From Methanobrevibacter thaueri (GTDB lineage: Archaea; Methanobacteriota; Methanobacteria; Methanobacteriales; Methanobacteriaceae), in NCBI RefSeq assembly GCF_015062915.1, contig NZ_SUTJ01000002.1, positions 127,315-191,314 of the forward strand: a stretch of 64,000 nt of DNA, in the 5' to 3' direction. Under the pieces are notes generated by a model. The model did no database searches and had not been told where the DNA came from. It saw only the letters and a program-made list of their open reading frames with translations. Numbering within the stretch: the first letter of the stretch is position 1; every line of letters begins with the position of its first letter. Made by a program: the position numbers and the translations under genes. Below, piece by piece: positions 15,001 to 22,900 of the stretch.

Positions 15001-18000
15001 TCATTATAAGCAACACCAGTGTTGTTGTAACAGGTGATGTTTCTAATCAAACCGTTATCACCTTCCCAGTTGATTGCACCACCATCGTCACCGGCAGCGT
15101 TGTCTGTGAATGTAGTGTTTTCGATAGTACAGTTAAATGCCCCTTCAGCAAAGTTGATTGCACCACCGTCACGACGGGCATAGTTGTCTGTGAATTCTGA
15201 GTTGAAGATGTTACCGTCGTTAGCGTTTACATCAAATGCAATAGCTCCACCGTGACCTGTTAGTTTATAATCATAACCGCTACCGTCATATGGTTCTTTA
15301 TAATCGTCCCAGGTATTTGTAGCAATACCTAATGCCTCGTTGCCTATGAATTTACAGGTGTCGAATGTTACGTTATCGTTGTCCTGTAAAAAGACTGCAC
15401 CTCCACGGCCCTGTGCGGTACAGTTTATGAAAGTTACATTGTAAATGTGTTCGTGGTTTCCGGTGAACATGATCGCTCCTGCGTCACCACCGGTAGTGTT
15501 GGTGTCCCAGTGGCTTGAATCCCATCCTGCATAATTTACAAGACCGTCATCGCTTTTTTTCAGGGTTCCACCATAGGACCTTGTATTTATTATTGTAATG
15601 TTTTGAAGGTCACCATACCAACCGTCATAATAGATTGCACCTGCAGAACGTGCAGCGCGAGTTCCATTAAATATACAATTATAAATCTTACCGTAGTTTG
15701 CTCCAGCTAACCAGTCAACTCCTCCACCATTGGTACCTGATGTACAGTCTATGAATTTACAGTTGTCATAAGTGACGTTGTCACTTCCGGTCATGTATGC
15801 TCCACCACCACGGCGGGCGGAATTGGAGTCTGTGAATGTACAGTTATAAATGTGACCGACATCACCATCCCAGAGGATTGAACCTCCGTCACCGCCGAAG
15901 AATTGATCCAATGCCCAATCCATTGGGGAAATTGTAGTGCTGTCCAATTCGGTTTCATCCAATAAAACCCAATTGCCATCACTGTCAAGAGTGTATGATT
16001 TGAATACTCTTAAATCTCCATTGGTGTAGTTCAATACGTATAATTTGCCTTGTTGAGCGCCAGTTGGAAGCTGATTGCTGTTGACAACGATAATGTCCTC
16101 GTATGTCAAGTCCATATCATACTGTAAGGCTTCGCCTGTTGCCCTGTTGTTGATGAAGCGGGAATTTTCAACAGTACCGTTACGTCCATCCCAGAAAATC
16201 GCTCCACCTGAACGTTTGGCTGTGTTGTTGACAAAAGTTACATTGTCAACTGTACCGCTACGAGCGCCTTTATGCCAATCGATAGCACCACCGTTTGTAC
16301 CTGCAACGTTGTTTGCGAAGTATGAATGTTTGAATACGGTGTTTTCTGAAAGTTCGTTGTGACTACCTTGAAGGAAGATCGCTCCACCACGTTTAGCTGC
16401 GGTGTTGTTTACGAAGTTTGATCTTTCGATTGTACCTAATGCACCAGACCACATGATGGCACCACCGTCACCACCGATAGTAGGAACACCATGCACGTCT
16501 AAAGCTTCAACAATACCTAGAGCATGGTTATCATAGAATCTGGATTTGAATACAGTACCGTTGTGTCCATCCCAGAAGATTGCTCCACCTGAACGGGAAG
16601 CAGTGTTGTTTATGAATGTACCGTTACTTACTAAACCGTTATGCGCTCCAGCGTGCCAGTCAATAGCACCACCATTTGTGCCTGCAACATTGTCTTTGAA
16701 GTAACAATTTGTGAAGGTAGTGTTTTCACAGTTTCCATGAGTACAGTTTTGGAGGAAAACTGCTCCACCTCTACCACCAGAGGTATATGTATCATTGAAT
16801 TTAGCTACATTTTCGATGAATCTACAATTATCTACAGTACCGTTGATACCAGACCATATGATTGCACCACCATCACCTATGTTTCCATGAGCATCCATTA
16901 ATGCTCCTTGAGCGGTGTTGTTTGTGAAGTTGGAGTTTCTGATTTCACCATCGTGACCACTCCAGAATACTGCACCACCATTTGATCCTGCAATGTTGTC
17001 TTCAAACACTGAGTTTAAAATGTTACCGTCATGGGCACCCTCGTGCCAGTCAATAGCACCACCGTTAACACCTGCAACATTACTGATAAATCTGCAGTCA
17101 TCAAATGTAGTGTTAGTACAGTTAATGGTAGTGTTTCCCTGAAGGTATACTGCACCACCCAAAACATCAGCAGTATTTGATGTGAAATTGGAAGATGTAA
17201 CCTTACCTAATGTACCAGTCCAAACGATAGCACCACCATTACCACCATTAGTCAGATATGTAGCAACTGGGAAAGTCTTTCCAGTGACATTACCCCATGC
17301 ATGGTTATCATTAAAGCTACAATGATTAATAGTACCATTGATACCATACCAGTATACTGCACCAGCACTTCTCCATGCAGTATTATTGGTGAAAGTGGAA
17401 TAGCTTAGTACACCATCATTAGCAGCAGCTTGCCAATCAACAGCACCACCATTAAGTTTAGCCATGTTGTCTTCAAAGTTACAATGTGTTATAGTAGTGT
17501 TTATACAGTTTTCAGTAGCATTACCATGAAGGAATACAGCACCACCACGGTAAGTAGCAGTATTTTTAATAAAGTTACAATTATCCTTAATAATACCATG
17601 ACTACCTACCCATAGTACTGCACCACCATCTCCACCACCGGTGACACCACCGATTTCGGATATTACTTCACCAGTAGCTTTGTTACCTGTAAAGTTAGAA
17701 TTACTAATAAGACCATTATAACCACTCCAGTGTATTGCACCACCACTACGTTTAGCAGTGTTGTTAGTGAATATGGAGTTAGTTACTTTACCATCTCTTG
17801 CACCTAAATGCCAGTTAATAGCACCACCATTATTACCAGCAGTGTTATCAGTAAATGTTGAAGCATCTATTGTAGCACCAATACTATCCTCTAGATATAT
17901 AGCACCACCACGACCATCAATAGCAGCGTTGTTATTGAAGGTTCCATTATAAACTCTCCAATAGGAACCTTTAATAAATATGGCACCACCATCATTAGTA

Positions 18001-19190
18001 GCATTATTACCTATGAATAGTACATCTTGCATTTCACCATTACTACCATAAAGATATACTGCACCACCATTGTTATCAGCAGTATTATTAATAAATGAAA
18101 CATTAGTCATTGGACTAACACCCGCAGCAGTATTACCCCAATAATATATTGCTCCACCATCACTATTAGCATGGTTATTAATGAATTGTAAATTACTTGC
18201 CTGTTTAGGAATATACCTCATATACATACCTGCACCAAACTCGGCAATAGAATCACTAATATTAATATTATCAATTATTACACCTGAACCGGCAACCATA
18301 ATACCTGCACCATTACGATTAGCATATGCATTGTTAATATTGACATTTGCTATGCGAACATTGGCAAGCATCATAGGAGGTCTTTCCATATACCCCATGT
18401 ATATTGCACCACCTTCTCCATCGGTTGAGGAATTGGTGAAGTTACAGTTGTCAATAGTCAATATTAAAGATGGAGAATCTATGTCCCCTCCATGTGTGGT
18501 AGCGGAGTTATTTATGAATATTGAATTTTTAATGGATGCAGAGTATACTGGAATTGAAGCTGTCTGTATGGCACCACCACTTACCGCAGTGTTGTTGATG
18601 AAAGTACATCCGTCCAAATCAAGGTTCCCCCATGATTGAATTGCACCACCATTCAAACCACTATTTTCAATAAAGGTACAGTCGTAAACATTCAAATTAC
18701 TACCTGTAGCTTGTGAAATTGCCGCTGTTCCCATTGAATAACCATTTATAAAGGTAATGTCCCTTAAAGTAATGGTGCCTGAAAGGGTAAACAGCTTGGA
18801 TATTCCTTTTCCATCTATTGTAATCTTATTACCATTACCCTGGATAACCTTATTTGTTGAAATCTGAATACCTAAATTGGCCAAATCGAAATCCGTATCT
18901 GGATTATAGGTATAATTCTTATCCAACGTAATCGTACCCGTAGTATCACTACTTATCAATTCGTTTAAGTCTGAAAATGATCCTGCGCCACCATTATCTT
19001 CACCTAAAATATCATTTTCAGGGAGTGATTGAGACGAGAAATCATTACTTGCGTCAACAGTCTCAGTTGTCTGAGTTGTTAACATTGTTGTGTTTGTGTC
19101 ATCTGTCTGCACATCAGAAGCGCTAACCGCTGAAATTGAGCAGATGAAACACATTATTAAACATATTATTAATATATCTCTTCTCTTCAT
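1..19190 (-). CDS. Giant adhesin-like surface protein, C-terminus cut by window edge
   Basis: Reads from an ATG at 19190 to the left edge without a stop that I could find (frame spot-checked near 12.2, 6.2 and 0 kb), giving at least 6,396 codons; the real end lies outside. A signal peptide (about residues 1-26, KRRD then a hydrophobic core ending SAVSAS) exports it. Residues about 45-2,300 are GGAI-x-x-x-G / N-N-T-A rungs typical of Pmp-like parallel beta-helices. A beta-sandwich-like linker follows at about 2,320-2,460, then a second beta-helix at about 2,470-3,930. From about 4,030 to the edge there are tandem Ig-like domains of about 80-90 residues (G-N-V-T-I-x-V-x-G, then L-P-x-G-x-Y, then Y-x-G-D-D-K-Y). 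N-x-S/T sequons are extremely dense, as expected for an N-glycosylated archaeal surface protein. The start is supported by a GGAGGGGGTG ribosome site just upstream. It belongs to the adhesin-like proteins known from gut methanogens; the ligand cannot be told. Confidence 0.9.
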   Translation of the reverse strand, partial: MKRRDILIICLIMCFICSISAVSASDVQTDDTNTTMLTTQTTETVDASNDFSSQSLPENDILGEDNGGAGSFSDLNELISSDTTGTITLDKNYTYNPDTDFDLANLGIQISTNKVIQGNGNKITIDGKGISKLFTLSGTITLRDITFINGYSMGTAAISQATGSNLNVYDCTFIENSGLNGGAIQSWGNLDLDGCTFINNTAVSGGAIQTASIPVYSASIKNSIFINNSATTHGGDIDSPSLILTIDNCNFTNSSTDGEGGAIYMGYMERPPMMLANVRIANVNINNAYANRNGAGIMVAGSGVIIDNINISDSIAEFGAGMYMRYIPKQASNLQFINNHANSDGGAIYYWGNTAAGVSPMTNVSFINNTADNNGGAVYLYGSNGEMQDVLFIGNNATNDGGAIFIKGSYWRVYNGTFNNNAAIDGRGGAIYLEDSIGATIDASTFTDNTAGNNGGAINWHLGARDGKVTNSIFTNNTAKRSGGAIHWSGYNGLISNSNFTGNKATGEVISEIGGVTGGGDGGAVLWVGSHGIIKDNCNFIKNTATYRGGAVFLHGNATENCINTTITHCNFEDNMAKLNGGAVDWQAAANDGVLSYSTFTNNTAWRSAGAVYWYGINGTINHCSFNDNHAWGNVTGKTFPVATYLTNGGNGGAIVWTGTLGKVTSSNFTSNTADVLGGAVYLQGNTTINCTNTTFDDCRFISNVAGVNGGAIDWHEGAHDGNILNSVFEDNIAGSNGGAVFWSGHDGEIRNSNFTNNTAQGALMDAHGNIGDGGAIIWSGINGTVDNCRFIENVAKFNDTYTSGGRGGAVFLQNCTHGNCENTTFTNCYFKDNVAGTNGGAIDWHAGAHNGLVSNGTFINNTASRSGGAIFWDGHNGTVFKSRFYDNHALGIVEALDVHGVPTIGGDGGAIMWSGALGTIERSNFVNNTAAKRGGAIFLQGSHNELSENTVFKHSYFANNVAGTNGGAIDWHKGARSGTVDNVTFVNNTAKRSGGAIFWDGRNGTVENSRFINNRATGEALQYDMDLTYEDIIVVNSNQLPTGAQQGKLYVLNYTNGDLRVFKSYTLDSDGNWVLLDETELDSTTISPMDWALDQFFGGDGGSILWDGDVGHIYNCTFTDSNSARRGGGAYMTGSDNVTYDNCKFIDCTSGTNGGGVDWLAGANYGKIYNCIFNGTRAARSAGAIYYDGWYGDLQNITIINTRSYGGTLKKSDDGLVNYAGWDSSHWDTNTTGGDAGAIMFTGNHEHIYNVTFINCTAQGRGGAVFLQDNDNVTFDTCKFIGNEALGIATNTWDDYKEPYDGSGYDYKLTGHGGAIAFDVNANDGNIFNSEFTDNYARRDGGAINFAEGAFNCTIENTTFTDNAAGDDGGAINWEGDNGLIRNITCYNNTGVAYNDAVTGASTSKGGTICLTGDNVTITGSKFELGTVFHNAGKLNETDAGALFITGKNTTISDSYFNRCYSPNNAGAIKVIGNYTTIDNCTFENCNATEDGGVLEISGQYCELNNSTFNNNFAGDDGGAISWKGGNGKIYNITCNNNRGISLGTATSNGGTLEITGSNITIEKVNVTSSYAKVAGGAIFVTGDHVNITDSSFDNCNVSHTIQNTGKEYANGGGAIYLFGNYGLIDNCTINDANGRKGGAIYIQGYDVIINGTTTTKTYVGQNGGSIYVKGIDAIISNSNIIDSNATVAGGAIYIEGANAKVINSTFNSTNAKTTSSFVTDNKGGALYIVGNYATIDGSNFTDASAYQGGILYLQGQYCNVINSSLDHGYSYHDGGAYYSTGTDSNVTGSNFTNNVARSDGGALFWLGSKYNYVTGCIFDNNTAYANPGHDTKGGGAIYFSQNGEYCGIKDSKFFNNSVQSTTKADGGAILWDKSSHIFIDGCLFDGNYVTSTDWQNPKTWIQGGVMYARPADNLTITNSVFQNCWSKKEAGALYLQNGGSIGIHLINNTFINNTAYSDRVTNDNDLGGGAILIKGTGNGVHTIINSTFINNTANFGGGIVLYQTSANVIITNATFDGNKAIIGGQSCGQGGSIWTKVKFTANNITFANGEATNRGGGLYISSNADMTYTNLTFINNSAGYGGGLYWSKNSVTIDGMTFINNSAEQGGAIFFPNGGSSTQNPTKVINSDFSGNSATSGGAIYLNNVGNIFILNNSFTDNSAVMDGGAIYVPFGGYLVDIGYSNFTGNNASQGGAIFSGGKGVTTGHIHDCNFNNNSATVSGGAIYVSNTQLIMNCNFDANKADGDGGAVYVSEGVTGAKIQDSTFTNSHASNGGAVYYGGITSNFNRDCLKIINDTFIKNIADYNGGAILYVTNNGINNYRDYNNFDGIGIPVDGGRTTVKTNGTNVEIISRSLFENNIDYKLLLRVISDRESPFIAVYLDAPRDWRANRLRFVVNLTNATTHEVISSVIVNASNYDTHYRDGMLYVSFSNLIMNETYNITASFEDLTHMYKVNSTTAQAHGEIIGEFKLLQRLIEDALERGDSEIILNRTFTFTPFYMGKHENMDDRCINLTHINRPFTIRGEGWLIDAAGYSRIFYITSPYVTIENVVLVGGNASGEYGDPLYHDGDIGGAIYWAGANGKLIDSHVENNTAGLGGAIYFNASAPDCQIINTVFEENTAVTHGGAIDCNASKMELYNNTFRDNSAYIGGALCREINSTNGRGVNNTFIDNNAEYAGAGIAWINATHISIDDYKFYNNHVGYSGGAIYVGEGSLNCEILNCIFANNAVDNETDGHGGAIEWYSEKGTVTNSVFINNSAYDGGAIYVGEGSGYINVTGSTFSENVALITGGAISIVASAVTINGSNFYDNIAKDGGAVYVGGEGTDNYVYSSVFEGNKAIGDENAMNGIGGAIDWFASSGTIVDTRFTDNCADYGGGVYFGGKSNASNIINCTFERNQAKYNGGAIDCNASMMYIEGTLFDGNVAQFGAALCRETNAKTGAGINNVFKNNHAIVAGAALGWMGSFGITITNYTFINNSADVAGGAIYASVDSHNCSVNDCTFEDNYVTEKTEGWYGGESFTWIAWDGTEMTYLTDYTPDPSKATTADVLPTLTIFYYNNTEQLDAVLGTGGAMTIFGANATITNSNFTGNRARIGGGVYIGASSGNADIDGAIWRNNVAKERGGAIDLRASAVNVTNSKFYDNIAVNGSALYVGGVGTNNNVYSSSFVGNNATGYGGAIFWKAYAGEIEDSNFTSNTAQYGGAIFLNGVSSNSNLTNVIFRYNNAAKNGGAIDCNSSNMALNNVLFEFNNAGEYGGALCRESNATNGTGSNNTFRSNHAGISGGGSAWMGVYGVQINDYKFIDNTADVNGGAIYIADGSDNSLINNSVFTGNAANELGGAIDIVADNIAIENSNFTDNHAANGGAIFVESDSGNTNITNDLFTGNGATQDGGAINLFASGVNINETEFYENTAGNNGGAVYIGGEGTSNTIHDSVFEDNDAGSHGGAIDWRASAGEIIDTNFTGNSAEYGGAIYLNGISTNSNISNIRFDSNTASKHGGAIDCNATEMALTNSVFTNNIANEYGGALCREEGATGGVGLNNTFIKNHADISGGAIAWLGVDNITIRNYTFENNTADFSGGAIFANSDSADCKVYDSVFTNDFITSTIGGRGGAIDWLGNNGTIENANFTNCVAPNGGAVYVGIESDNFTISNASFTLCKSLGDGGAILLHGDNVTIDTVNFTSNSAFGHGGALAGMDSVNANITNCNFNYNTASGYTDPSGTSYGDGGAVYWADSVNFRIADSNFTSNQAILSGGAISAVNCNDSVVSNIFTSHSKGFVEGGAISWTNSNNVTIEDSTFNDSYAGNNGGSIYFENVNSTVVKNSHVSDSQSGLGVGGAIYIDGNVTINSTAFARSGSNADNASALYFNSGNSTVYNSTFANDGNTIVVSKDAEVHLTENNITSTHPNKDIYYLEDNTDAGARKVDYSVWNDGTLYLDGNNFDYVIFNNGTIMTPTTTEILDNKTWNETWNNSYTFWAHIFDDNKNTIISVRSLDTYNNVYPDEHYIMPYNKIDFPNLYYQGSFLLYGLDNGLAQNTVLPGGLNVKMPVTITELTADTSIQGRVVINATLEPLVRSNYTIQDQTVRFIIGSHEYYANITVNEDRWTKAWAVLTLDNLTANNHFVTAVYDGDIVHLGAENQTEFAVTLRDTWLIISINNVLYGQNATVTVTTNSNSTPVLVNYAGKREKYLQLTKNGENYTATFNITDLGPGEYYASAIITSNDFYEHAINYTYFTVSKWNTSINATPDTPIKVGDVEDIAIQVLENNTKINASGFVKLTLSNGKKYLVELDENGTAHFDIYDLTNGTYTGTIEYFGDDYFNRSSTDVTFTVGPTDDYEMRVLADNITYGENATVTVILPSDATGNVTIYIDGVNRGTVNITDGIATLTDIAGLEAGQHEVNVTYNGNEKYASKDNNGTIFHVLPTDDWTIDIDIEAHEYGEDTIITVTLPENAKENVTLEIDGVNYTVKLTNGVGELTLNNLSAGLHEVNAYYPGDENYTNKTASDKFVIDQVTPTIIINATNAKVGENATINITVSGNATGNVTIYVDDQMFERTLTNHSVILNVTNLTSGNHKVVVVYEGNQNYTSNVNSTSLRIFKDSSDLVVVATPESVVVGKNTTITVTSVNVTSGNVIIEVNGINYTVALNNGVAVLNVTLPVGDYTAKAYFLGDDKYNASTNTSNAFHVVAKTVAWVNITAPTSVEIDNNLTFTVTTNSNATLVVKVNGVEITPVDGVYSFNGTVAGNYTITAEVAENDYYTQASNATEFTVYKHASEIESVAVTPNVVVGKNSTITVTMANNETGNVMIEVNGYNYTVALNNGVAVLNVTLPVGDYTAKVYYPGDDKYNATNAVSDVFHVVNKTVAWVNITAASVIEIDNNLTFTVTTNSNATLVVKVNGVEITPVAGVYSFNGTVAGNYTITAEVAENDYYTAATNSTVFTVIKHNSTVAIDVGAVYEIESDFNIIITNNTAAVVTINGKEYPVADGKVVIDTTELAAGHYIVTATITENDKYYANSTTKEFDIVKHNATIESVVVPGVDVVVGKNATITVTMGNVTTGSVIIEVGGHNYTVAITDKVAKLNVTLPVGDYTAKAYYLGDDKYNPVNATSAEFSVVNKTVAWVNITADKIIEIDNNLTFTVTTNSNATLVVKVNGVVVTPVNGVYSFNGTVAGNYTITAEVAENDYYTQASNSTMFTVIKHNSTVSITVGEVYEIESNFDIIITNNTAVVVTINGKEYPVVDGKVNVNTAELPAGHYIVTATIAENDKYYANSTTKEFDIIKHNATIDSVVVPGVDVVVGKNATITVTMGNVTTGSVIIEVGGHNYTVPIVDKVAQLNVTLPVGDYTAKAYFLGDDKYNPVNATSTEFSVVNKTVAWVNITADKIIEIDNNLTFTVTTNSNATLVVKVNGVEITPVNGVYSFNGTVAGNYTITAEVGENDYYTAATNSTVFTVIKHNSTVAIDVGAVYEIESDFNIIITNNTAAVVTINGKEYSVADGKVVIDTTELAAGHYIVTATIAENDKYYANSTTKEFDIIKHNATITSIEVPSVNVGVGKNATITVTMGNVTTGSIIIEVGGHNYTVAITDNVAVLNVTLPVGTYTANAYYLGDDKYNPANTTSEEFTVADKKMPTIIIDAPEVIEVDNNITFTVTNSTPVNVTVNGVTVELKDGKYTYNVTVAGTATIIARSAETDDYYEGFNSTVVTVIKHNSTVSIDEVPGHFVGDEFDITITNNTSVVVTINGKEYSVADGKVVVDTTALPAGEYTVTATVYENDKYYGNSSTVSFNIKKRASSVNITVGPQYYVGDIFNITIENNTAVNVTINGKSYLIDTNGNIIIDTSKLPAGEYIVSASVAENDKYFANATSKTFNIVKKASDMTVVAAPESVVVGKNTTITVTMANNETGSVIIEVNGVNYTVAIKDHVAQLNVALPAGDYTAKAYYTGDDYYNASNNASNVFHVVDKTVAWVNITADASIEIDNNITFTVTTNSNATLVVKVNGVEITPVDGVYSFNGTVAGNYTITAEVAENDYYTAASNSTAFTVYKHASEIESVVVTPVTAVDGHNTTITVTMANAETGSVLIEVNGLNYTVPIKDGVATLTVTLPVGDYTAKVYYPGDDKYNDTSAQSDAFHVVNKTVATVIITADSIIEIDNNLTFTVTTNSNATLVVKVNGVEITPVNGVYSFNGTVAGNYTITAEVAENDYYTAAANSTAFTVIKHNSTVAIDVGAVYEIESDFKITITNNTAAVVTINGKEYAVVDGMVNVNTAELPAGHYIVTATIAENDKYYANATTKEFDIIKHNATIDSVAVPDVDVVIGKNATITVTMGNVTSGSVIIEVGGHNYTVPIVNKVAQLNVTLPVGTYTAKAYFTGDDKYNPVNATSAEFNVVNKTTATVIIT

Positions 19191-19290
19191 AATACACCCC
19201 CTCCATTTATAAAATAGTATGTTAAATTTTAACATACATGGAGAGTTTATGCTGATATATATGTTAATATATTCTAATATATAAGGTTTG
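19191..19290 (-). promoter_or_regulatory. Promoter and 5' leader of the giant adhesin gene at 1-19190
   Basis: Read on the minus strand, a TATA element (CCTTATATATT, about 19276-19286) predicts a start of transcription near 19250. The leader of about 60 nt then holds a perfect 10-bp inverted repeat with a 1-nt centre at 19217-19237 (gtatgttaaa/tttaacatac) and a strong GGAGGGGGTG ribosome site directly before the ATG. The segment at 19240-19258 matches the leader of the neighbouring adhesin gene. Promoter placement is inferred from motif spacing only. Confidence 0.6.
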
Positions 19291-19917
19291 CTTTTAGCAT
19301 TTTTGACAAAATTATTAAAATATATTCATAAAACTTCCTTTAAATTTAAACAATAGCAAATTCATTAAATAAATATTAATACCTTTTTAAAAAGCATGAA
19401 TATATGCTGGAAAGCATCAAATTAGGCATGCCTAAAAATAAACAAAGTGATTAATACCTTATTAAATTTAAAAATAGTTTAGTTATTATTAAACAATCCA
19501 AAACATAGAGCCCAATATTGAAAATATAATGAACAATATTTAATTTAATACTTAAAATTAAACACAGAATTACCATTAAATTTGAAAACATTGCCTAAAA
19601 GGATAATGATTTGCAGATAAAAATGAACCTTGAAATCACTGAAACTCTACAATTTCCACTCGATTGACATGTGCTTTGTTATGAAATTGTATTATCCTCA
19701 TCAAGTAAGAATTATTTAACAAAAATTAGTTTTGATATAATTGAACTAAATATATTACTCCTGATTAAAATATCCCTAGCTATTACAAAAATAAGCAAAC
19801 ATATGCCTTTATTTCTAAAAACAAAAGTCTATAACACTATTAAACTATCTTATGAAATGTTGTGATAAACGTGGATTCGGATCTGTAACTCCGATTTATG
19901 AAAAAAAGAAAATTTTA
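19291..19917. other. AT-rich intergenic stretch, nothing recognised
   Basis: About 630 bp between the two giant adhesin genes, very AT-rich. The only open frame of note (19671-19865, plus strand, 64 codons) has no ribosome site and low-complexity Ile/Leu/Lys/Ser composition, so I do not call it a gene. I see no repeat, RNA gene or mobile element. Confidence 0.5.
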
Positions 19918-19940
19918 AATGTTGTTTTAAAAACAACATT
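19918..19940 (-). terminator. Hairpin terminator after the 4,309-aa adhesin gene
   Basis: A perfect 11-bp inverted repeat with a 1-nt centre (aatgttgtttt / aaaacaacatt) begins 12 nt after the stop codon of the gene at 19953-32882. Read on the minus strand it is followed by a T-rich run (TTTTCTTTTTTT). Hairpin plus T-tract at a gene end suggests termination. Confidence 0.6.
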
Positions 19941-19952
19941 AATTAAATCAAA

Positions 19953-22900
19953 TTATTTTTTTGCTTTCACCTTACCTTTAACAATGTTAGTGATATAGGT
20001 AGCACTGTATTTGTATTTTTTACCAGGTTTGAGCTTTTTGGTAACTTTAGACTTGATAGTCACTTTAGCAAGCCCTTTACTATTAGTCTTTGCGGAGTAT
20101 TTTTTGCCTTTGAATTTGAAGACAATCTTTTTACCTTTAATCGGTTTGCCGTTAGACCATTTAAGGGTTGCTTTAAGTTTTAATTTCTTACCCTTTTTAA
20201 CTTTCACAGTCTTTTTGACCAATTTGAGAGTTTGTTTTACAACAAGCTTGTTAGTTACCTTGTAAGACTTGTATTCAGCTGTAATGTCATAGGTTCTTGG
20301 GTTTAAGTTGATTTTAAGTCTTGCATAACCGTCCTCATCAGTTCTGCATGAGTAGTGGACAGTGTTCACAAAGATGTCAACAAACTCATCCTTGCCTACA
20401 GGTTTGCCGTCGTCACCAATAGCCCTTACGACATAGTATGTTCCATCAACAAAGTCCATTGTGATGTCCTTGTTTTCAATCAGACGTTTAACTATTGTTG
20501 TTGTGGCATTGCGTTTCTCACCGGTCACTGGGTTGACACAGGTTACGGTGTAAACTCCGATGTCCAATTTTGTGACATTCAAGTATGCGATACCTTGACT
20601 GTTTGTTTTGGCAGTGTAGGTTTGACCGTTCACAATGAATTGAACCTCAGTGTCTGCAAGCACATGACCATTGTTATCTAAGAACTCTGCCTTGTAATCA
20701 TACGGACTGTTCCATCCTCTTGTGATGTTCTCAGCAATGATTGACCTGAATACGGTTACCTTCTTGTTGATTGTTTGCGGTTCGACATGATCATTTCCGC
20801 TATATTCGATAATCACATCATGGGTTCCTTCACTTACTCCAGAAACGTTAATGATGTTTTCTCCGGCTTTCACTGGAACTGTTACATTTGTTCCGTTGAT
20901 TCTTACGGTTACATTGCCGTCTCCACCTTCAGGAACTGTCACTTTGACAACAACATCCTGACCTATAGGAACATCATTGACTTCAGCTGTAACTTGAGAA
21001 GAGGTTTTATTGCTTGTGGCATGATAGTCAACGGTTGTTGAATTGCCTAAGTATTTCTCATCTCCAAGGTAAGTTACTTTGGCAGTGTAGTCTCCTGAAT
21101 TTTCGACTGGAATTGTGACTGATTTTTCACCAGCAGTCAAGTTAATACCATAATCTGTTCCGTTGACATTAACGATTACATATCCTGTAGCGTCACTTGG
21201 CAATGTCACTTCAATTGTAACCTCGCCAGCTGTGGAGTTGTCAACTGTGGCAGATATTGGAGCAGGATTCTTATCGATTTTGAAGACTTCAGTTGTAGAG
21301 TTAGCTACATAATTATCGTCACCATCGTAAGTTGCAGTCACGGTCTTATTGCCTGAAAGCAATCCTTCGATTTCAACTATTGCTTTGCCATCTACCGGTT
21401 TGACTGAGAATATTTTACCATTGACTTCAACAGTTACATTATTGGTAAGTCCATCCGGAACATTTACGGTCACTTTAACTTTATCGCCGACTTTTCCATC
21501 GGAAACCTCAATGCTCATTGGAGTATCATATTTAGGAATGTTTACAGTAGAGTTAGTTGAAGTGCCGTTATGGTTTTCATCACCGGAATAAATCACTTCG
21601 ATTTCATGTTCACCAGGAGTTGCATTATTCAAGGTTACAATAGCAGTGCCGTTTACGACAGTAGCGTTGTAAGTTTCATTTCCAACTTTGACTGTTACAT
21701 TGCCTGTAGCGTTGCCAGGAACTGTTATAACAACAGTGCCGTTACCTTGATCAATCACTTTAATGTCATCAGTGTCAGCTTTAGATACTTTGAATGTTGT
21801 CTCATTGTTGTTTGGCAAGTATTTGCCATCACCGTTATAAGTTACTTTAACAGTATAGTCACCAACTTTCAAGTCTTTTACGACCAATACGCCAGCTCCG
21901 CCAGCAACAGGAACAGTGTAAGTTCCAACACCGACTATTTCAACAGTCACATTGCCAGTAGCATCAGCAGGTACAGTAATATTGACTACAGCAACATCAC
22001 CGACAATGATATCATCAACATTAACGGTTACGAATGATTCAACCTTATTAACTAGGACTTTAGCAGTGTCATTTTCACTTCCAAGATATTTATCAGTCTC
22101 AAGAAGTGTCACTTTTACATCATAAGTGCCATTTGCAAGTCCACTAACTTCAATTTGGCCGATACCATTGGTAATTGATACAGTGTAGTTTTTACCGTCA
22201 ACATTAACAACAGCTGTTCCATTGTAGTCTTTAGGACAGGTTATAGTGATTGTTGCATTTTCACCAACATTAATCACATCACCAGTAACATTTACGCTTG
22301 AAGCAACTTTATCGACTTTAAAGTGAGCGACAGTGGAATTAGCCACAAACCAGTCATCACCAACATAACTTGCAGCAACTGTCTTATTACCAGCGATTAA
22401 ACCTTCAATTTCAAATACTGCTTTACCATCAACAGGTTTTACTGAATAGGTTTTACCGTCAATGCTAACAGTCACATTACCTTTAACATCTTCAGGAACA
22501 TTGACGATTACTGTAGTGACATTTCCAACAGTTGAATTGGCAACTTCAATACTCATTGGAGTATCATATTTAGGAATGTTTACAGTAGCGTTTGCAGTTG
22601 CATTTGGATTGTTTTCATCACCGGAGTAGAATACAGTTATATCTTTAGGTCCAGGAGTTTCATTGACTAAATCAACGGTAGCCACACCATCTACAACTGT
22701 TGCATTGTAAGTGTTATTTCCAACTTTGACTGTTACATTACCATCTTTACCAGGAACTGTAATTACAACAGTACGGTTACCTTGATCAACCACTTTAATG
22801 TCACCAGATTCGGCTTTAGATACTTTGAATGTTGTCTCATTGTTGCTTGGCAAGTAGTTATCATCACCATTATAAGTTACTTTAACAGTGTAGGTACCAA

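Noticed and set aside
138..18639. Many plus-strand frames of 60-155 codons across the giant adhesin region
   Set aside because: They are antisense shadows of a highly repetitive minus-strand gene, recur with its repeats, and lack ribosome sites or known domains.
19671..19865. 64-codon plus-strand frame in the intergenic region
   Set aside because: No ribosome site, low-complexity composition, no recognisable motif.
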